A stretch of DNA of 64,000 nucleotides from NCBI RefSeq assembly GCF_964355755.1, contig NC_092673.1:26293001-26357000 (forward strand). Reading direction: 5' to 3'. Numbering within the stretch: position 1 is the stretch's first letter; each line of letters begins with the position of its first letter. This document shows, piece by piece, positions 36,508 to 48,984 of this stretch. The DNA comes from Antedon mediterranea (lineage: Eukaryota > Echinodermata > Crinoidea > Comatulida > Antedonidae). Both the position numbers and the translations under genes were made by a program. The notes beneath the pieces were generated by a model. The model was not told where the DNA came from and did not search any database. It worked only from the letters and a program-made list of their open reading frames with translations.

Positions 36508-39500
36508 ATGGACAAGCCAGGTAGGCCTACAGTTTTTTTGTAACAATCAAGGCCTGCACCTCATAAAACAGCCTGGAGTGGAGCTTTAAAATATTATAAC
36601 AATCGTCGTTTACAGCCTAATAATATATGTTTTTATCCTCTTCTATTGGCATATGATATTTGGATGCTCAGGGTACCTGTCTTTGTTAAACGTTAATTTT
36701 AGTAAGCTTTCTTTAATCTTTGTTTATTTATATTGTAGAAGAATATGTAATTGATTATAAAAGATCACATAGGATGTGGAGTCATCTAATGAGTATTGCT
36801 GGCGTGACCAGCTGTTTTTTGGTAGAAAGGTAAATACTTTTATTTATACATATTTACTACAGATTTGTTGGAGCTGCTGGTCGAACTCTGTGAAAACATT
36901 GCTAAAAAAGATGTCGAGATGCTAAGAGTCCTTTACAGAGATTTTCCAGTTTCTATAACACAGTTAGAAGGTGCTGGGTCTGCATTTGATATATTCCGAC
37001 TCCTTGAAGCACCTGGTCTATTGACGCCTACTAATATCAATATTTTGATTCAAACAATTGAGATCACAGGATTGGCCCATTTGAAGATGATAATTGAAAG
37101 GTATGCGACTTACCCTGTCACAGTTGAAATCGACATGTTTTCTAAATTTCGTCAAGATGTGATCGATCTTGGAAAAGGCTTATCAGTTGAAGAAATTCAA
37201 AAGATCTGTCAGATATACGGATGTAGCTTTCGTTTACCATGGAAATTGATTCAACATCTTGAGAATAGCAGTGTTCTAACTAAAGAGACGTTGCCATCTT
37301 TTCTTGATACTTTGAAGTCAAGCCAAGCAACTAAAGGTAAGTCAATTCAAGAAATACCTTACCACCTCATACACCCTAAATTGGTTGTGAAATGCAAGAA
37401 TAGTAAAACTGTACATCAAACAAATTGCAAGGTCGAAAAACCACATGCTGGTGAACCGAAAATGAAAGCTCTGCAAGTTACTGTAACACCTCATCGGTAC
37501 TGCATTTTTTCATGTTTAACTCTTAACGGTACTGCATTTTTTCATGTTTATAAATATTTTTACAAATGTTGTAAATTTATATTTCATTTAATAATACATG
37601 GTTGTCTTGTCGTCTCATCTATATTCTCTCTCCAGCTTGTTTGTCACTGAAGATCATACAAAGCCACACAAACAAAACAAAATTTGAATTTAACCATTAT
37701 TGTCTCTTAAATATAATATAATAAAATATTATTTCTTTTTTAAATATTAATACTAGATTTTAACAAACTGCTTTCGGATTTGTCTGAAGCTATCGAAAAC
37801 AAGAGTAAAGAATATGTAAGTATGTTGAAGGTTTTATGCGCAGACCATGTCAATGTTCAGGCAGACTTATGGAAGGCCAAAACTGCATTTGATGTATTCA
37901 AACTACTTGAAGAAGCAGGCTATTTGAAGACAACAGATATCTCTATTCTGCATGAAATGATTGTAGTAACAGGACTGGACTACTTGAAGGAGATTATTGA
38001 AAGGTATATGCAGCCATACCCAGACCAAGTGAGTGTCATACATTTTTCAGCACACCGTCACAATATAATGCATCTTGGAAAAAGCCTTTCCAACAAGCGT
38101 CTTCGTCGAATTTGCTGCAAGTATGAAGTTCCATCAAATCACCGCTCTAGATGGAAAATGATCAAATATCTTCAAGAAAACGATCGTCTTTCAGAAGAGA
38201 ATATTTCAATGTTTCTTGATAAACTAAAACAAAATGAAGGTGAGTAGATGTGGTCGAGTTCGGTTTACATAAAGAAAATAAATGACTTAAGTTCACTTTC
38301 TCTCTGGAAGTTTCCCCCGTCCACAGGCTAGCTGTAATCACCTAAAGCATTCATACGCTTTTACCAATTATATGGCGCACCAGCATAACCTTAGTAAAGT
38401 TTTTTTTTCAGAATCCGAGAGTGTAACACTAGTGAAATTCAGACGTAATCAAGGTAATATTCTTGTGAAACTTCCCTAGTGATAATACAAAATGGTTATA
38501 ATCTGGACTAGGCCATAAATAGTCCAATCGCACTTGAGAAACTCTTGATTTGTTTTTTTTTTATAATGATGTTTTAAAATTAAATTTTGAATAATAATTA
38601 TACTTTCAGACCAAACAATCAGGGATTATTTGTCATCCTGGATGAGGAGGTTGTATAAAGACGAGAACAAAATGACACCAGCCATCTGGCACGAAGGTCA
38701 CACAGTAGATGTTACAAGTCTGTTTACAGACCTCAACTTGCGGCAAGTTGATGGTGACATGGTAAAATCTATTTCTATACAAGAGGAAGGTAGACCTACC
38801 ATATTAAAAGAGGTGTTAGGTTTTATGAAGTCCACAGAGGCATGTAAGTTGCTTATAACAGGTAAAGGTGGAATGGGAAAAACCACCCTGCTTAAATATA
38901 TTGCTCATAATTGGGCTACTGGTGTTGATGATACATTTTCTGATAAGTTAATCTTTCTGATAAATGTTAGAGATTTACACGCAAGAAAAACGATTGTAGA
39001 TGCTGCTGTGAAGACAATTATGCCAGAAACTTTTAGACAAAACACCAAAATTCAGGAAGATCCTGTAAAGGTATTGGAAACATTCATAACAGACCACGAT
39101 AATGAATTAGTTCTTTTGTTAGATGGCTTAGATGAGTTGGAAGAAGGTGCTACGAGTCCAATATTTTTGTTTAAAAACCTAGAATTAAGAAAAAGCAGTG
39201 TGATACTAACATCTCGTCCTGGAAATACTGCTAAGTTTGAACAATGCTGTAAAGCACACATTGAAGTTAAAGGATTCAACGCAGCTAGCATACATGAATT
39301 CATTGGTAAATATTACAAATCATGTAATAAAGTCGACCTGGGTCAACAACTGGTAAGAAAGTTTAACCTGGATTCTATCTGCACCCATATGCGGGGCGGA
39401 AGTAACAAAGAAGCGTTTGAGTTATGCTCATCACCATTTTTGTTGCTCAAAATTTGTACAATCTGGGAAGAAAAACGACAACTTCCAACTGATCTGTCTG

Positions 39501-42500
39501 ATCTTTTCAAAGATCTGATTTGTTGCATTCTAAATCAATACAGAAATAAATCTGGGAGTGAAGCTTCAGAGTGTATAGATGAATTTGATAGAATTCCAGA
39601 GAATCAGAGGGTTGCTATTTTAGCTTTGGGAAAGTACACGTATGAAGGCTTAAAAACAAATAAACTGACAATTGATCGATTTCTTTTGAAGGAAATGGTG
39701 AAGGATGATGAGTTAGTTAAACTAGCACTTGAACCAGGATTTGTTTACAAAGAGAACCCAGTTGCTCATGATGATCTCAAACAGATTTATACACCTCCGC
39801 ACAAGTTGATCTCAGAGGCAGTAGCAGGATTCTACCTTTCTGTCCAGATTGATAATGATACTCTGGATGCAGACGAGTTCCAGATATTAAGATCAAACGA
39901 GTATTTGCATATGACAAGGATATTTGCAATAGAGTTCTTAGGTGTCAATGCTGGTGAATTGTTGAAGCATTGGTTAACAAATGAAGCCTCTAATTACTTC
40001 TCATTAGCACAATATTTTAGATATGTTAAAGAGAAATACAAAAAAGATGTGCTTAATAACCTGGATAAAGTCATGTCACCTCCAATGAGAAGAAAATGTT
40101 CTGAAATGCGCGAGACATTTAGAATGGTTCTATGTTTTCAGAATGAAGACGGGCAACAAAACCTGGGTAAACATGAACATTTATTACAGATGATGAGCGA
40201 CTGCTTTGTTAAATACGAAAGCAAACGTGAGAAACTTGTCCAGCTCATGTTATCACAAAAATCTACAGAGACTATAGATGTTCTTACAAGTTTAGTCCAC
40301 ATTTTAATCATGATAGACGGACTTTATGGTAGTCACTTTTGTATACACAAATCATATTTTGAGTATCTAGCACAACTGACTGATGATGATATTAATGTTC
40401 TTACCGAAAAAATGGAAGAAATTAAGTTCACATACAGTTCAGATAAGTTTAGTTTTGATAAGTTTAAAGCACCTAATCAAAAGAAGCTGTTAAGTTCTAA
40501 GTTTGTTAGCCATGTGCTAAATACCAGCAGCAATTTGAGATTCCTGACTTTAAATTGTGTGAAGGGTTGTACATTGAATGCCGTTTTTTCTGATCTCAAC
40601 AATGACAAAGAATCATTCTTCAAATTAGAATACATTTGTTTTAGAAACAATGATTTAAGTGATTTCGATGGTTTATCACTAGTAATCTTATTTCAGACCA
40701 CTCCAAAATTGAGAGAACTTGATATGAGTGATTGTAATTTATCTGGTGGGATTGTTAATACAGTTGTCAACGAATTAGAAAGTCGCCAGATAAAATTATT
40801 CTTACCTTCACTGATAGTATCCCACAATTATTTTGAAGATACCGATGGTGCATCTTTTGCTACTTTGATTAGGTTTGCTCCTGAGCTTAAATATCTAGAT
40901 ATCGGGTCTTGTTCTCTGACTACAAAGTTTTTAAGTAACTTGTTGGATGAATGTGATAGAAATGGAGTTCTTCTCAGCGATCACTTACTCAACCTAACAG
41001 GCAACAAATTTGTGGATATTAATGGTGCATCACTGGTTAAATTGGTAAAATTGAGTGGGCAATCGTTCAAATGGAACGATTACAGTCTTTCAGTGGCTAA
41101 CTTTGAAAGTCTTCTTTCATATGTATGTGAAATCGATTGTAGAGTTACATTGCCATGGACAAAGTTGAACATAAGTGGACTTGACCTAAGCTCAATAATT
41201 GCAGAAGCATTAGCCTGTTTATTTGAGAGATCTCCCAACTTGTGCAAACTTAGTATGGACAATTGTAATCTGTCTGGTAGTGTTATGAGTGATGTATTAG
41301 ACAATTGTGAAGCAAATGGTGTTGTATTGAAAGAGAACATCCTTAGTCTGAAAGGCAACAATCTATCGGACATTGATGATATGTCACTTTCTGCATTGTT
41401 AAATTTGATCTGTCTGTCTGACAACACAAGGAAAGGTAGACGAGATAGAATGGATTCATCAATAGATCATGAAACCTTTCTTCAATGGAGCGATTACTCT
41501 TTTTCAACTAGTAACCTAACGGGCATGATAAATGTAAGCATGCTGGATTCTGATGATCCATTTTCATGGAGACGATTGGATTTAAGTGGTAACAACTTGG
41601 CTTCTATCACTGGCAACATGTTTGTTACTTTGCTCAAGCTGTCCCCGCAACTTAATTATCTTAAAATGAACAATTGCAGTTTGTCAGGTAAATGCATCAA
41701 AAACATATTAGATGAATGCGAGAAGAATGGTATCAAGTTAAACGGCAATATTAGACTGAGTTTGAAAAGCAATGACCTGTCTGATATTGATGATGTCACA
41801 CTTGTGGAAGTCGTGGGCTTCAGTGGTAAATCTTTTGAATGGAGTGAATACTCTCTATCCTCTACAAACCTTCGAGACTTTCTAAGTAGAGTTCATGACA
41901 AATTGATGTGGCAAAATTTGGATTTAAGCGATGTTGATCTTAGTTTATTGGAAGCGAAATCATTATTTGATCTTTTCAAAGTCTCACCAAAGTTAAAAGT
42001 ATTCAATATGAATAGATGTCATCTGCAGAGCAATGTGTTGGCAGATGTTTTCAACAGATGTCAAGAAAGCAACATGATTTTGAGTTTAACTGATCTGTTT
42101 TTGAAGGGCAATGATTTCCATGGTCTTGATAGCGACACATTTTCTACACTGACACGGTGCATTCCTGATCTAGAGAAACTTGACATGAGTGATTGTAAAC
42201 TCACCTGCAGCATCATGAAAGACCTTCCGATGTCATCTTCAAACAAAATCCAATTGAAGTCATTACAAGCCATAAACTTATCTGGTAATAACTTCAAAGA
42301 GCTTACAAAAGCAGTAATTACTACCTTCTCTAACTGTTTTCCTGCATTGGAACACCTTGTAATGAGAAGTTGTAATCTACCAGTTGGCATGGTGCAATAT
42401 TTACCTGAAATGGCATCAAAAAGGAATATTCCCCTAACGTTAACATCAATTGACATCGGAGGAAATGATCTTAGCAAAGTTAAATGGGCGACATTCTCTT

Positions 42501-43096
42501 CACGCATTTCCAAGTCAACTCAACTTAAAGTCGTTAAGTTAGATAGTTGTCACTTGCCAAGTACCTTTCTATATGACATAGAAAGAGTTTTCTCAAGGAG
42601 AGAACTTAAGTTAAGGTTGACCGATATATTCCTGCATCATAATGATTTGAGTAACTTGAAAAAGGATGTGGTAGTCTCAATATTGTCAGCACTTCCTAGC
42701 CTGATGCGTTTATATTTAGATAACTGTAATCTAAAAAGTAAAGATTTGCTGGCATTAATTGAAGCATTTTCAGAGATAGGATCAAGACGGTTACTTCGTG
42801 TATTCAACACACTTCGACTTCACAAAAACGACTTTAGTGACATTGATGGAATGTCACTCGCTTTGCTGTTTAAATCTGTATATTCTCTGTGTTCCCCATA
42901 TTTGTTGAGTTTTATCCCCCAACTCGTGATACTATCATCTTGTGGACTAAATGATGGTATTATTGTGGATATGGTCAACTCATGGCAGGTTGAGACAAAT
43001 GCTTTTAAATTGACAATTGATGATAACAACATTGCTGATAAAGATGCAATTAAAAGAAAACTGAAGGGCATCATTGCAGAACTGGATGATTTTTAA
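36508..43096 (+). CDS. DED-NACHT-LRR receptor (NLR) with duplicated death-effector modules
   Basis: Likely cytosolic innate-immune sensor. Exons: 36508-36520 (MDKP), 36863-37336, 37757-38239, 38412-38453, 38610-43096. Every internal junction is phase 1 and the total is 1,832 residues. Exons 2 and 3 encode homologous modules of about 160 residues. Each has a DED-like helix bundle (AFDIFRLLEAPGLLT / AFDVFKLLEEAGYLK), then a shorter death-fold-like half (LGKGLSVEEIQKIC / LGKSLSNKRLRRIC). The last exon gives a NACHT domain with P-loop TGKGGMGKTT (about 421-430), Walker B LVLLLDGLDEL and SRPG, a helical middle, and ribonuclease-inhibitor-type LRRs from about residue 1010 to the end (LDMSDCNLSG and similar). 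The 4.5-kb last exon carries no splice breaks. No caspase, TIR or CARD part is seen. A spliced exon-like piece at 36739-36830 does not join in frame. Confidence 0.92.
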
Positions 43097-44466
43097 ACTG
43101 AGATTAAGAGTCATCTAAGGTAATTGATATGAATTAAAATTAGGCCAGCACTGTAAAAGCATAGCATGAAATTTTTGGTATGAAGTCTGTGTACAATGGG
43201 TGAATGGTAATTCTGTATTTGTAACTATAGGCTCTCTGTTGTTGATTTTATGAAGTATACAATTGTGAGCTAAGTAGCTTTAGTAACAATAGTCAGCTAG
43301 TTCGTTAAGTTAATATAATTACAACATTTTTTTGTAAGTGTCAGAAATGGAAATGTTTAGTTTCTAAATAACTTATGCATGCATTTTAGTTTAAATAGGA
43401 TATAAGAAGCATGGCATTTACTTTTTCATTTGTTTGTGCAACTTTTTTATAATGGGTGAAATGGAAATACTTTAAGGTACTTTTATAATTGTTTTTATGA
43501 ACAGTGGGGTGACAGTGGCAAGTGTAGCATTAGCAGTTACATATAGTCAGATAGTTACAATTACTGTTTATCAATCAGACATATGAAAATATATATTTTA
43601 TGAGTAAACCATGGAGCTATAAGTCAAAATCATTATTGTATTTATTATTACACATTATTTATATAGTAGAAAATTAAGATTAAGAACTTATTTGTTATTA
43701 TATATACTGCATATTTCATTTATTACTTTATATGTTAATAATAAATAATATTGACAAACACTTTTGGATCAGTGGCAACACACTCATTAGTGGTGCAGTC
43801 AACTTAAACTACATACAAATAAACATTATAAACCAAACATGTACTGTATGTACACTCAACGATACATACATAAACATTAAATACAATAGTAAAACAAAAC
43901 CAATGCAGTGGCTCCTTAACTTTTGACTTTATCTTTTAACTTTTTAAACTTTTTTTTTAGCAACAATGCAAATTACCTCTTTTTTAACTCAGATCTTTTT
44001 TCCCAGGCAACTTCAAGAAAATGTTTACAATATTTATCACATGCTGCCAAGACAGCTTTACTAAGATCCATGTTAATGTCCCCCCTAAAACTAAAATTGT
44101 TTTTTAATTAACTATATGTATTTAAAATATTCCCATGTTGCACACTGACTCATCCAAAATTAAGGTCATTATTATTAAACACATTGTTATTGTATCATTA
44201 TTATAATGTACAATATAATCTCTCCAAGGAAACAAATATATGACATTTTGTATTTGTTGTTAATTTATATTGAAAATAAAGTTTTTGGTTGATGCATTGA
44301 TAGGAATTTGGTTACGATATGTACCGGTAGGTCAAATTATTTTCCTATAGCTGATTGGCTAATAATAGCAACAAACAATGCCATCATCATCCATATTATT
44401 ACCACACGTGACGTACACGGAGTCAGACGCACGACACGCGTTTTTCTTCATTTTAGCTTCAACATT
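43097..44466. other. NLR 3' region and NOP16 upstream region
   Basis: Mostly AT-rich NLR 3' untranslated sequence. A possible AATAAA lies at 44275-44280. No independent gene is supported. The last ~60 bases are GC-richer NOP16 leader. Confidence 0.45.
44405..44410. promoter_or_regulatory. E-box CACGTG upstream of NOP16
   Basis: A perfect CACGTG within ACACGTGACGTAC, about 57 bases before the NOP16 ATG. Human NOP16 (HSPC111) is a known MYC-responsive gene, so the site is a candidate MYC/MAX element. Function here is inferred. Confidence 0.4.
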
Positions 44467-47079
44467 ATGGCAAACAAACGTACTAGAAATCGTAAAAAAT
44501 TCAATTACAATGTAAACAGAAGAAAGAAATGGAAAAAAATGACCAAACAGCCAACAATATTGTGGTAAATGAAATAAAGTTTGAATACTTATTACACTTT
44601 TTAGGCTAGGCCCAGAGAGAGCTATATAGGTAGAACAGGTCCAGGCTGTTTGAGTCAAGAAGTGTAGTAACTAGGGGGTCTACTAACCCTCTTAGAAACA
44701 TATCGTCTTAGTAAGTAGTAGCAGTAGACTACCTTTGGTAAGCTCTAATAGAGTTTGTGGTAACATTTCAGTGATTTAATTTATCTATTAATATTATACT
44801 ATTTAATGTTTTTCTCCTGGCTGGTAGTGAACAGATTAAAAAAAACTGGGACCCAAAAAAGACAGTCAAAAACAACATGAAAGATATGGGGCTTTCGTAT
44901 GACCCAAATGAATCTGTACCTATGCCAAAGACAAAGGTAAGAACAATTGAAATTCTTGATTTTTCATGTGGCAATACATAATATTTACTACGATTAAGAA
45001 CTGTGTTCTTGATGTTATTATTTATAAGTATTTGTATAAAGTTTGCGGTACACCACATGTATTAGTTCTGAAAAAAACTGTGGAGTTTCTCGACGTTTCG
45101 ATCAATATGCTTTGATCGTCCTCAGGAGTGAGAACACAGAAAGTCCAGGAAACTTTCAAGAAACTCAACAGTTCTTTTCAGAACTAACACGTGGTGTACC
45201 GCAAACTTTATATCAACATTTGATTTCGCCATGCAAACCTTCAAACAGTATATTTATAAGTAATTACTGTTTTAGTTTAATGCATGTTTTTCTTAATTTA
45301 GGGACTGTTAATGAAAAAAGTCGGCCTTAATTGTAACAATAACTACTGGTTTATTTTAGACCAGATCAGTCACTGCAGTAACTACAGCATGTTTTCTCTT
45401 TTTATGGATACTTGCAGTAAAATAATTTTTCCATCATCCCTTATTTGATTAAAAAAAAACTATTAATCATATTGATTATAAACTTGTTTTTTTTAACAGG
45501 ATGTGATGAAACCAAAACATTTAAAAGAATCTGAACAAATGGATGTTGATAATCAGCAGATGAGAAAGAAGAAAAAAACTGACCCAACAAAACTTCATGT
45601 TGTTGAAGGTGAAAAAGAAATAATATTTGCCAGTCTATGCGCTGTACCTTCTGTACTGCTTATTTACCCAGTAGCTCGAAAAATGGTCAGTTTGTATGTG
45701 CTTTGCAGAGGTCGTCTTCAAATGGAAGACAACCTTTTTCCTGGCATATGGCTAATGCACTTGTCAATTGTATGACCGACTATACAACCCCAATGTGTGT
45801 AACCATGGTGCACCTATTTTAACACATTGTGACCATGTTGTTCATGATATGGCGGGTGAGAAAGTGACGGACATTAACACACCATTGTTAATAATGTGAC
45901 GTACCATTTAGGTTTTTTGAGGTTTGATGCACCCCTGCGTCAATAATTATTAGTAAATGACGGAGTGTAGTGGTCATACAATTGAAAAGTGCATAAAATA
46001 ACAAGCAATCTTTACTTGGTCAGATTTTTTGCCCTACTCTGATGTAATTTGTACTTTATACTAAGTACATTGAGAACACTTGCGGAAAAAATTTGCAAGT
46101 AATTCTTGGGTAGGAGTAGGGGCAAAACCAATTACTCAACTCCCTGACGCAAAGATAGTCCACAGTAGTGAAACATAATTACAACCAATATTTAGTGATT
46201 CTATTTATGTTTCTGAGGAACAATAAATGTCCAAAATGTTGTCCCTAATTGGAGACATCTTGGTTTGATAAAGATATATCACCCATGTACTACAAATGAA
46301 TTGAAACATTACAGTACATATAATCTATCAACCTTATTTTTTTACAGAATTAGAAGATATATCCAAATTACCTACAAATCCTAAAAACACAATAAGGTTA
46401 TCTGTGCCTGTCGTTCAGCGTTGTGTTTATATGCTGGATAAGTATGGAGAGGATTATAAGGTTTGTTTTGGTTATTTGATTTTCATTTATTGGCCTAAAT
46501 AAAAAACAACATTCAAAAAGAAAAACTTTATTATCTCCAACAATCCGGAGAAATTATACTCTTGCAATCAAACATACATAAAAAAAATAGATATAAAAAT
46601 TTAAAAAGAACAATGAAGAAGGTAAACAAAAAAAGTTACCTTTTATGATCTTCATTCAAGAAGAAAATACTTTTAGCAACAAAAGAATCACAATAGCTTT
46701 TGGTAACAACAGCAAGAACTTCTCATACGTCTACTTCTGAGGATAGTAGGACTGATCATGAAGGGGATGAAGTTTATCAATGTTAATATGACAAGACAAC
46801 TGACTCTGTAAAGAGAGTCAACTGAATTCAAGCTTCGTTAAATGCAATTGCTCCCCATCCTGTTAAGCAATAACCCCACTAATAACATTTTCAAATTCTG
46901 ATATCAAACTACAAACAACGTGTATTTTTCAGGCAATGGCAAGAGATAAAAAGAACTATTACCAAGAAACACCTAAGCAAATTAAACAGACAATAAACTT
47001 GTTTAAGAAGATTCCATCACAGTACAACGAGTACCTAAAATCAAAGGAAAGTAACCAGGAGGAGAGTATGGAAACATAG
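44467..47079 (+). CDS. NOP16: NOP16, nucleolar ribosome-biogenesis protein
   Basis: Nucleolar factor of 60S ribosomal subunit assembly. Five exons: 44467-44564, 44828-44936, 45500-45608, 46348-46460, 46933-47079. All are phase-consistent, encoding 191 residues (human 178). Recognisable parts are the basic N-terminus RNRKKFNYNVNRRKKWKK, the C..I.K.WD block (CEQIKKNWDPKKTVKNNM), MGLSYDPN, and the strongly conserved C-terminal YGEDYKAMARDKKNYYQ with TPKQIKQTINLFKK. I took the ATG at 44467. The frame is open upstream, but no other start fits the family. Intron 2 holds a MITE (45035-45212). The 3' region has a threefold repeat. Confidence 0.96.
45035..45212. mobile_element. MITE in NOP16 intron 2
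   Basis: The left end ATAAAGTTTGCGGTACACCA and its inverted copy TGGTGTACCGCAAACTTTAT at the right continue inward through TTAGTTCTGAAAA, giving about 35-bp terminal inverted repeats. The middle contains TCGACGTTTCGATCAATATG. Non-coding. Confidence 0.88.
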
Positions 47080-47089
47080 GCGGCATTGC

Positions 47090-47420
47090 ATAGTATGTAT
47101 GTTGGCTTACAGTTTAAAATGAAAGCTGGAAGGAGGGGTATGAAGATATAGACTGCAGTATCTACATAGAACAGTCAGTGATATGTTGGCACAGTTTATG
47201 GTATTTAAAATACTGTAAGACAAAAGGAAAGCTGGAAGGAGGGGTGTGAAGGCAGAGACTGTACAGTGTCTACATAGAACAGTCGCTGGTATATGGTTAT
47301 TAGTTTCTCTGGCATTTCAAACAAGATGGAAGGAGGGATGTGCAGACTTGTACATAGAATAATCCGTGGAATCGTAGGTGGTTGGTATTGGTTTTTCTGG
47401 CATATCAAACAAGAATGAAG
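47090..47420. repeat. Threefold imperfect repeat in the NOP16 3' region
   Basis: Three diverged copies of about 100-120 bp share GAAAGCTGGAAGGAGGGGT, a TACATAGAACAGTC block and TTTCTCTGGCAT. Probably within the NOP16 3' untranslated region. Confidence 0.75.
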
Positions 47421-47453
47421 ACAACACTGTACTAGGAGATGGGATTCAAGTTT

Positions 47454-47582
47454 AGCTCTGTCAAACTTTATGCGACAAAATAATGTGATGTGCCCATATA
47501 TGGACATGTCATATCACTACCATATTTGGGCACATCACACTTTTTTTGTCGAACTAGTTTGATAGTGCAGACAGATGTTTTA
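47454..47582. mobile_element. MITE with ACTATCAAACT ends (copy 2 of 4)
   Basis: Left TCTGTCAAACTTTATGCGAC and right AACTAGTTTGATAGTGCAGA are inverted relatives. The interior has TGTGATGTGCCCATATATGG and TATTTGGGCACATCACAC. Confidence 0.85.
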
Positions 47583-48984
47583 CATCAAAAGATTCTCAAA
47601 TGTAGAGGGGCCTGATATTAAAAGTATATGCTACCTTTGTCCATCAAGTTATTCCTGTGGCTATTGTTTTTATCCAATCAGAAACATTTACTATTAATAA
47701 TTGCTATAACAAATAATACTGACAACAGTTTCATCACATCACCCATTATTTATTGCTCCTTATACCAAATTACATTCATTTACGTGATATGTAAATTCCA
47801 TAGTGAATGTTAAAATATAATACTAGATATACATAGAAAAATAAAGGAATATAGGCATCCAAACAGACTAGTGGAATCATATTCAATGCATTATTCATTA
47901 TTTGTATAATTCCTCTGTCCTTGTACACCAACGCAGCATCAGATATAAAGAGACAATAAAAACTTTTTTTGCAATTAAACTTGTATAATACTGTAATTTG
48001 TTGCATTTTTAAAGAAATATACAGAATAAATGTTGGAAGACAAAAACAGTAACCACTGATATACATAGATTTTTAAAAACGGCATTAATACCCATTTTAG
48101 ACATAATTTATTGCACTGTCTTCATTACCTAATAAGAATATTTGTATTTTTCGTTATTTGGAAGATAAATGCTCAGCAAAAAGGGCTTGTAAATTGATTT
48201 CTAGTCACAAAAACAGTATAAACTGCGTGCGGTCGGGGGATAGTTTACACAGATACCCAGTAGAAGAGAAAAATGCTGGGTGCGGTCGGGGGCTAGTTTA
48301 CACAGATACCCAGTAGAAGAGAAAAATGAAACGTACATATAGACATTGCAGTTGAGAGTAAGTGCCAAACCCTTTTTTTGTCCTTTCTAATAAGTGTGAG
48401 ACATAATGCCAGTGAAAAAATTGTGCAGTAAAACAATTTAAATACAGTACTTATATACTTGCAAACTTAATTATATACCTTTTTATACTCCTGCCTAAAT
48501 AAACAGGCAACTTTAATAAACAGTAAATCTTTGTTGATTACAATTCTGGGAATTTTTACACAATTTTCATACGGATGATTCCATTACATTTCCTGGGTGA
48601 TTATTTGTATACATTGCACTAATTATAGTTTGATTAACGTAGTATCAATAAGCTTCTTGGCAAGCAATTTTTATTGCAAATTTGTTTAAATCAATACAGT
48701 AATTCAATTTTATCTATGATTTATAAACTAATATATTATCTCTAGTAGGATATACCAACAGTGTTGTTTTCCAGTGAAAATAATGTGGAATCTACTCAAA
48801 AGACCACCTATATGTCGTAAATACTAGATGATGTAAGCTTAGCCTAAATATGTTTCTAAACTAATAATCGTGCAAATAAAAGATTATTATACAATGTATT
48901 GCTATACGGAAAGAAAAGAAAGATTACAATTGATATCATTTTACTTGAAATAAATTTAATATTTGTTTTCGTGAAATAACTAAA
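47583..48984. other. Intergenic stretch between convergent NOP16 and the THEG-like gene
   Basis: AT-rich. It contains a 49-bp direct duplication (48227-48275 and 48280-48328, starting GTGCGGTCGGGGG). No supported gene. Confidence 0.5.

Noticed and set aside
41080-41427. 115-codon minus-strand ORF within the NLR exon
   Set aside because: Shadow of the LRR-coding sequence; regular Leu/Ser content reflects the sense repeats.
45609-45775. Extension of NOP16 exon 3 to about 90 codons
   Set aside because: The G|GTGAAA donor at 45608 joins in frame to the conserved 46348 exon, so the extension is intronic read-through.
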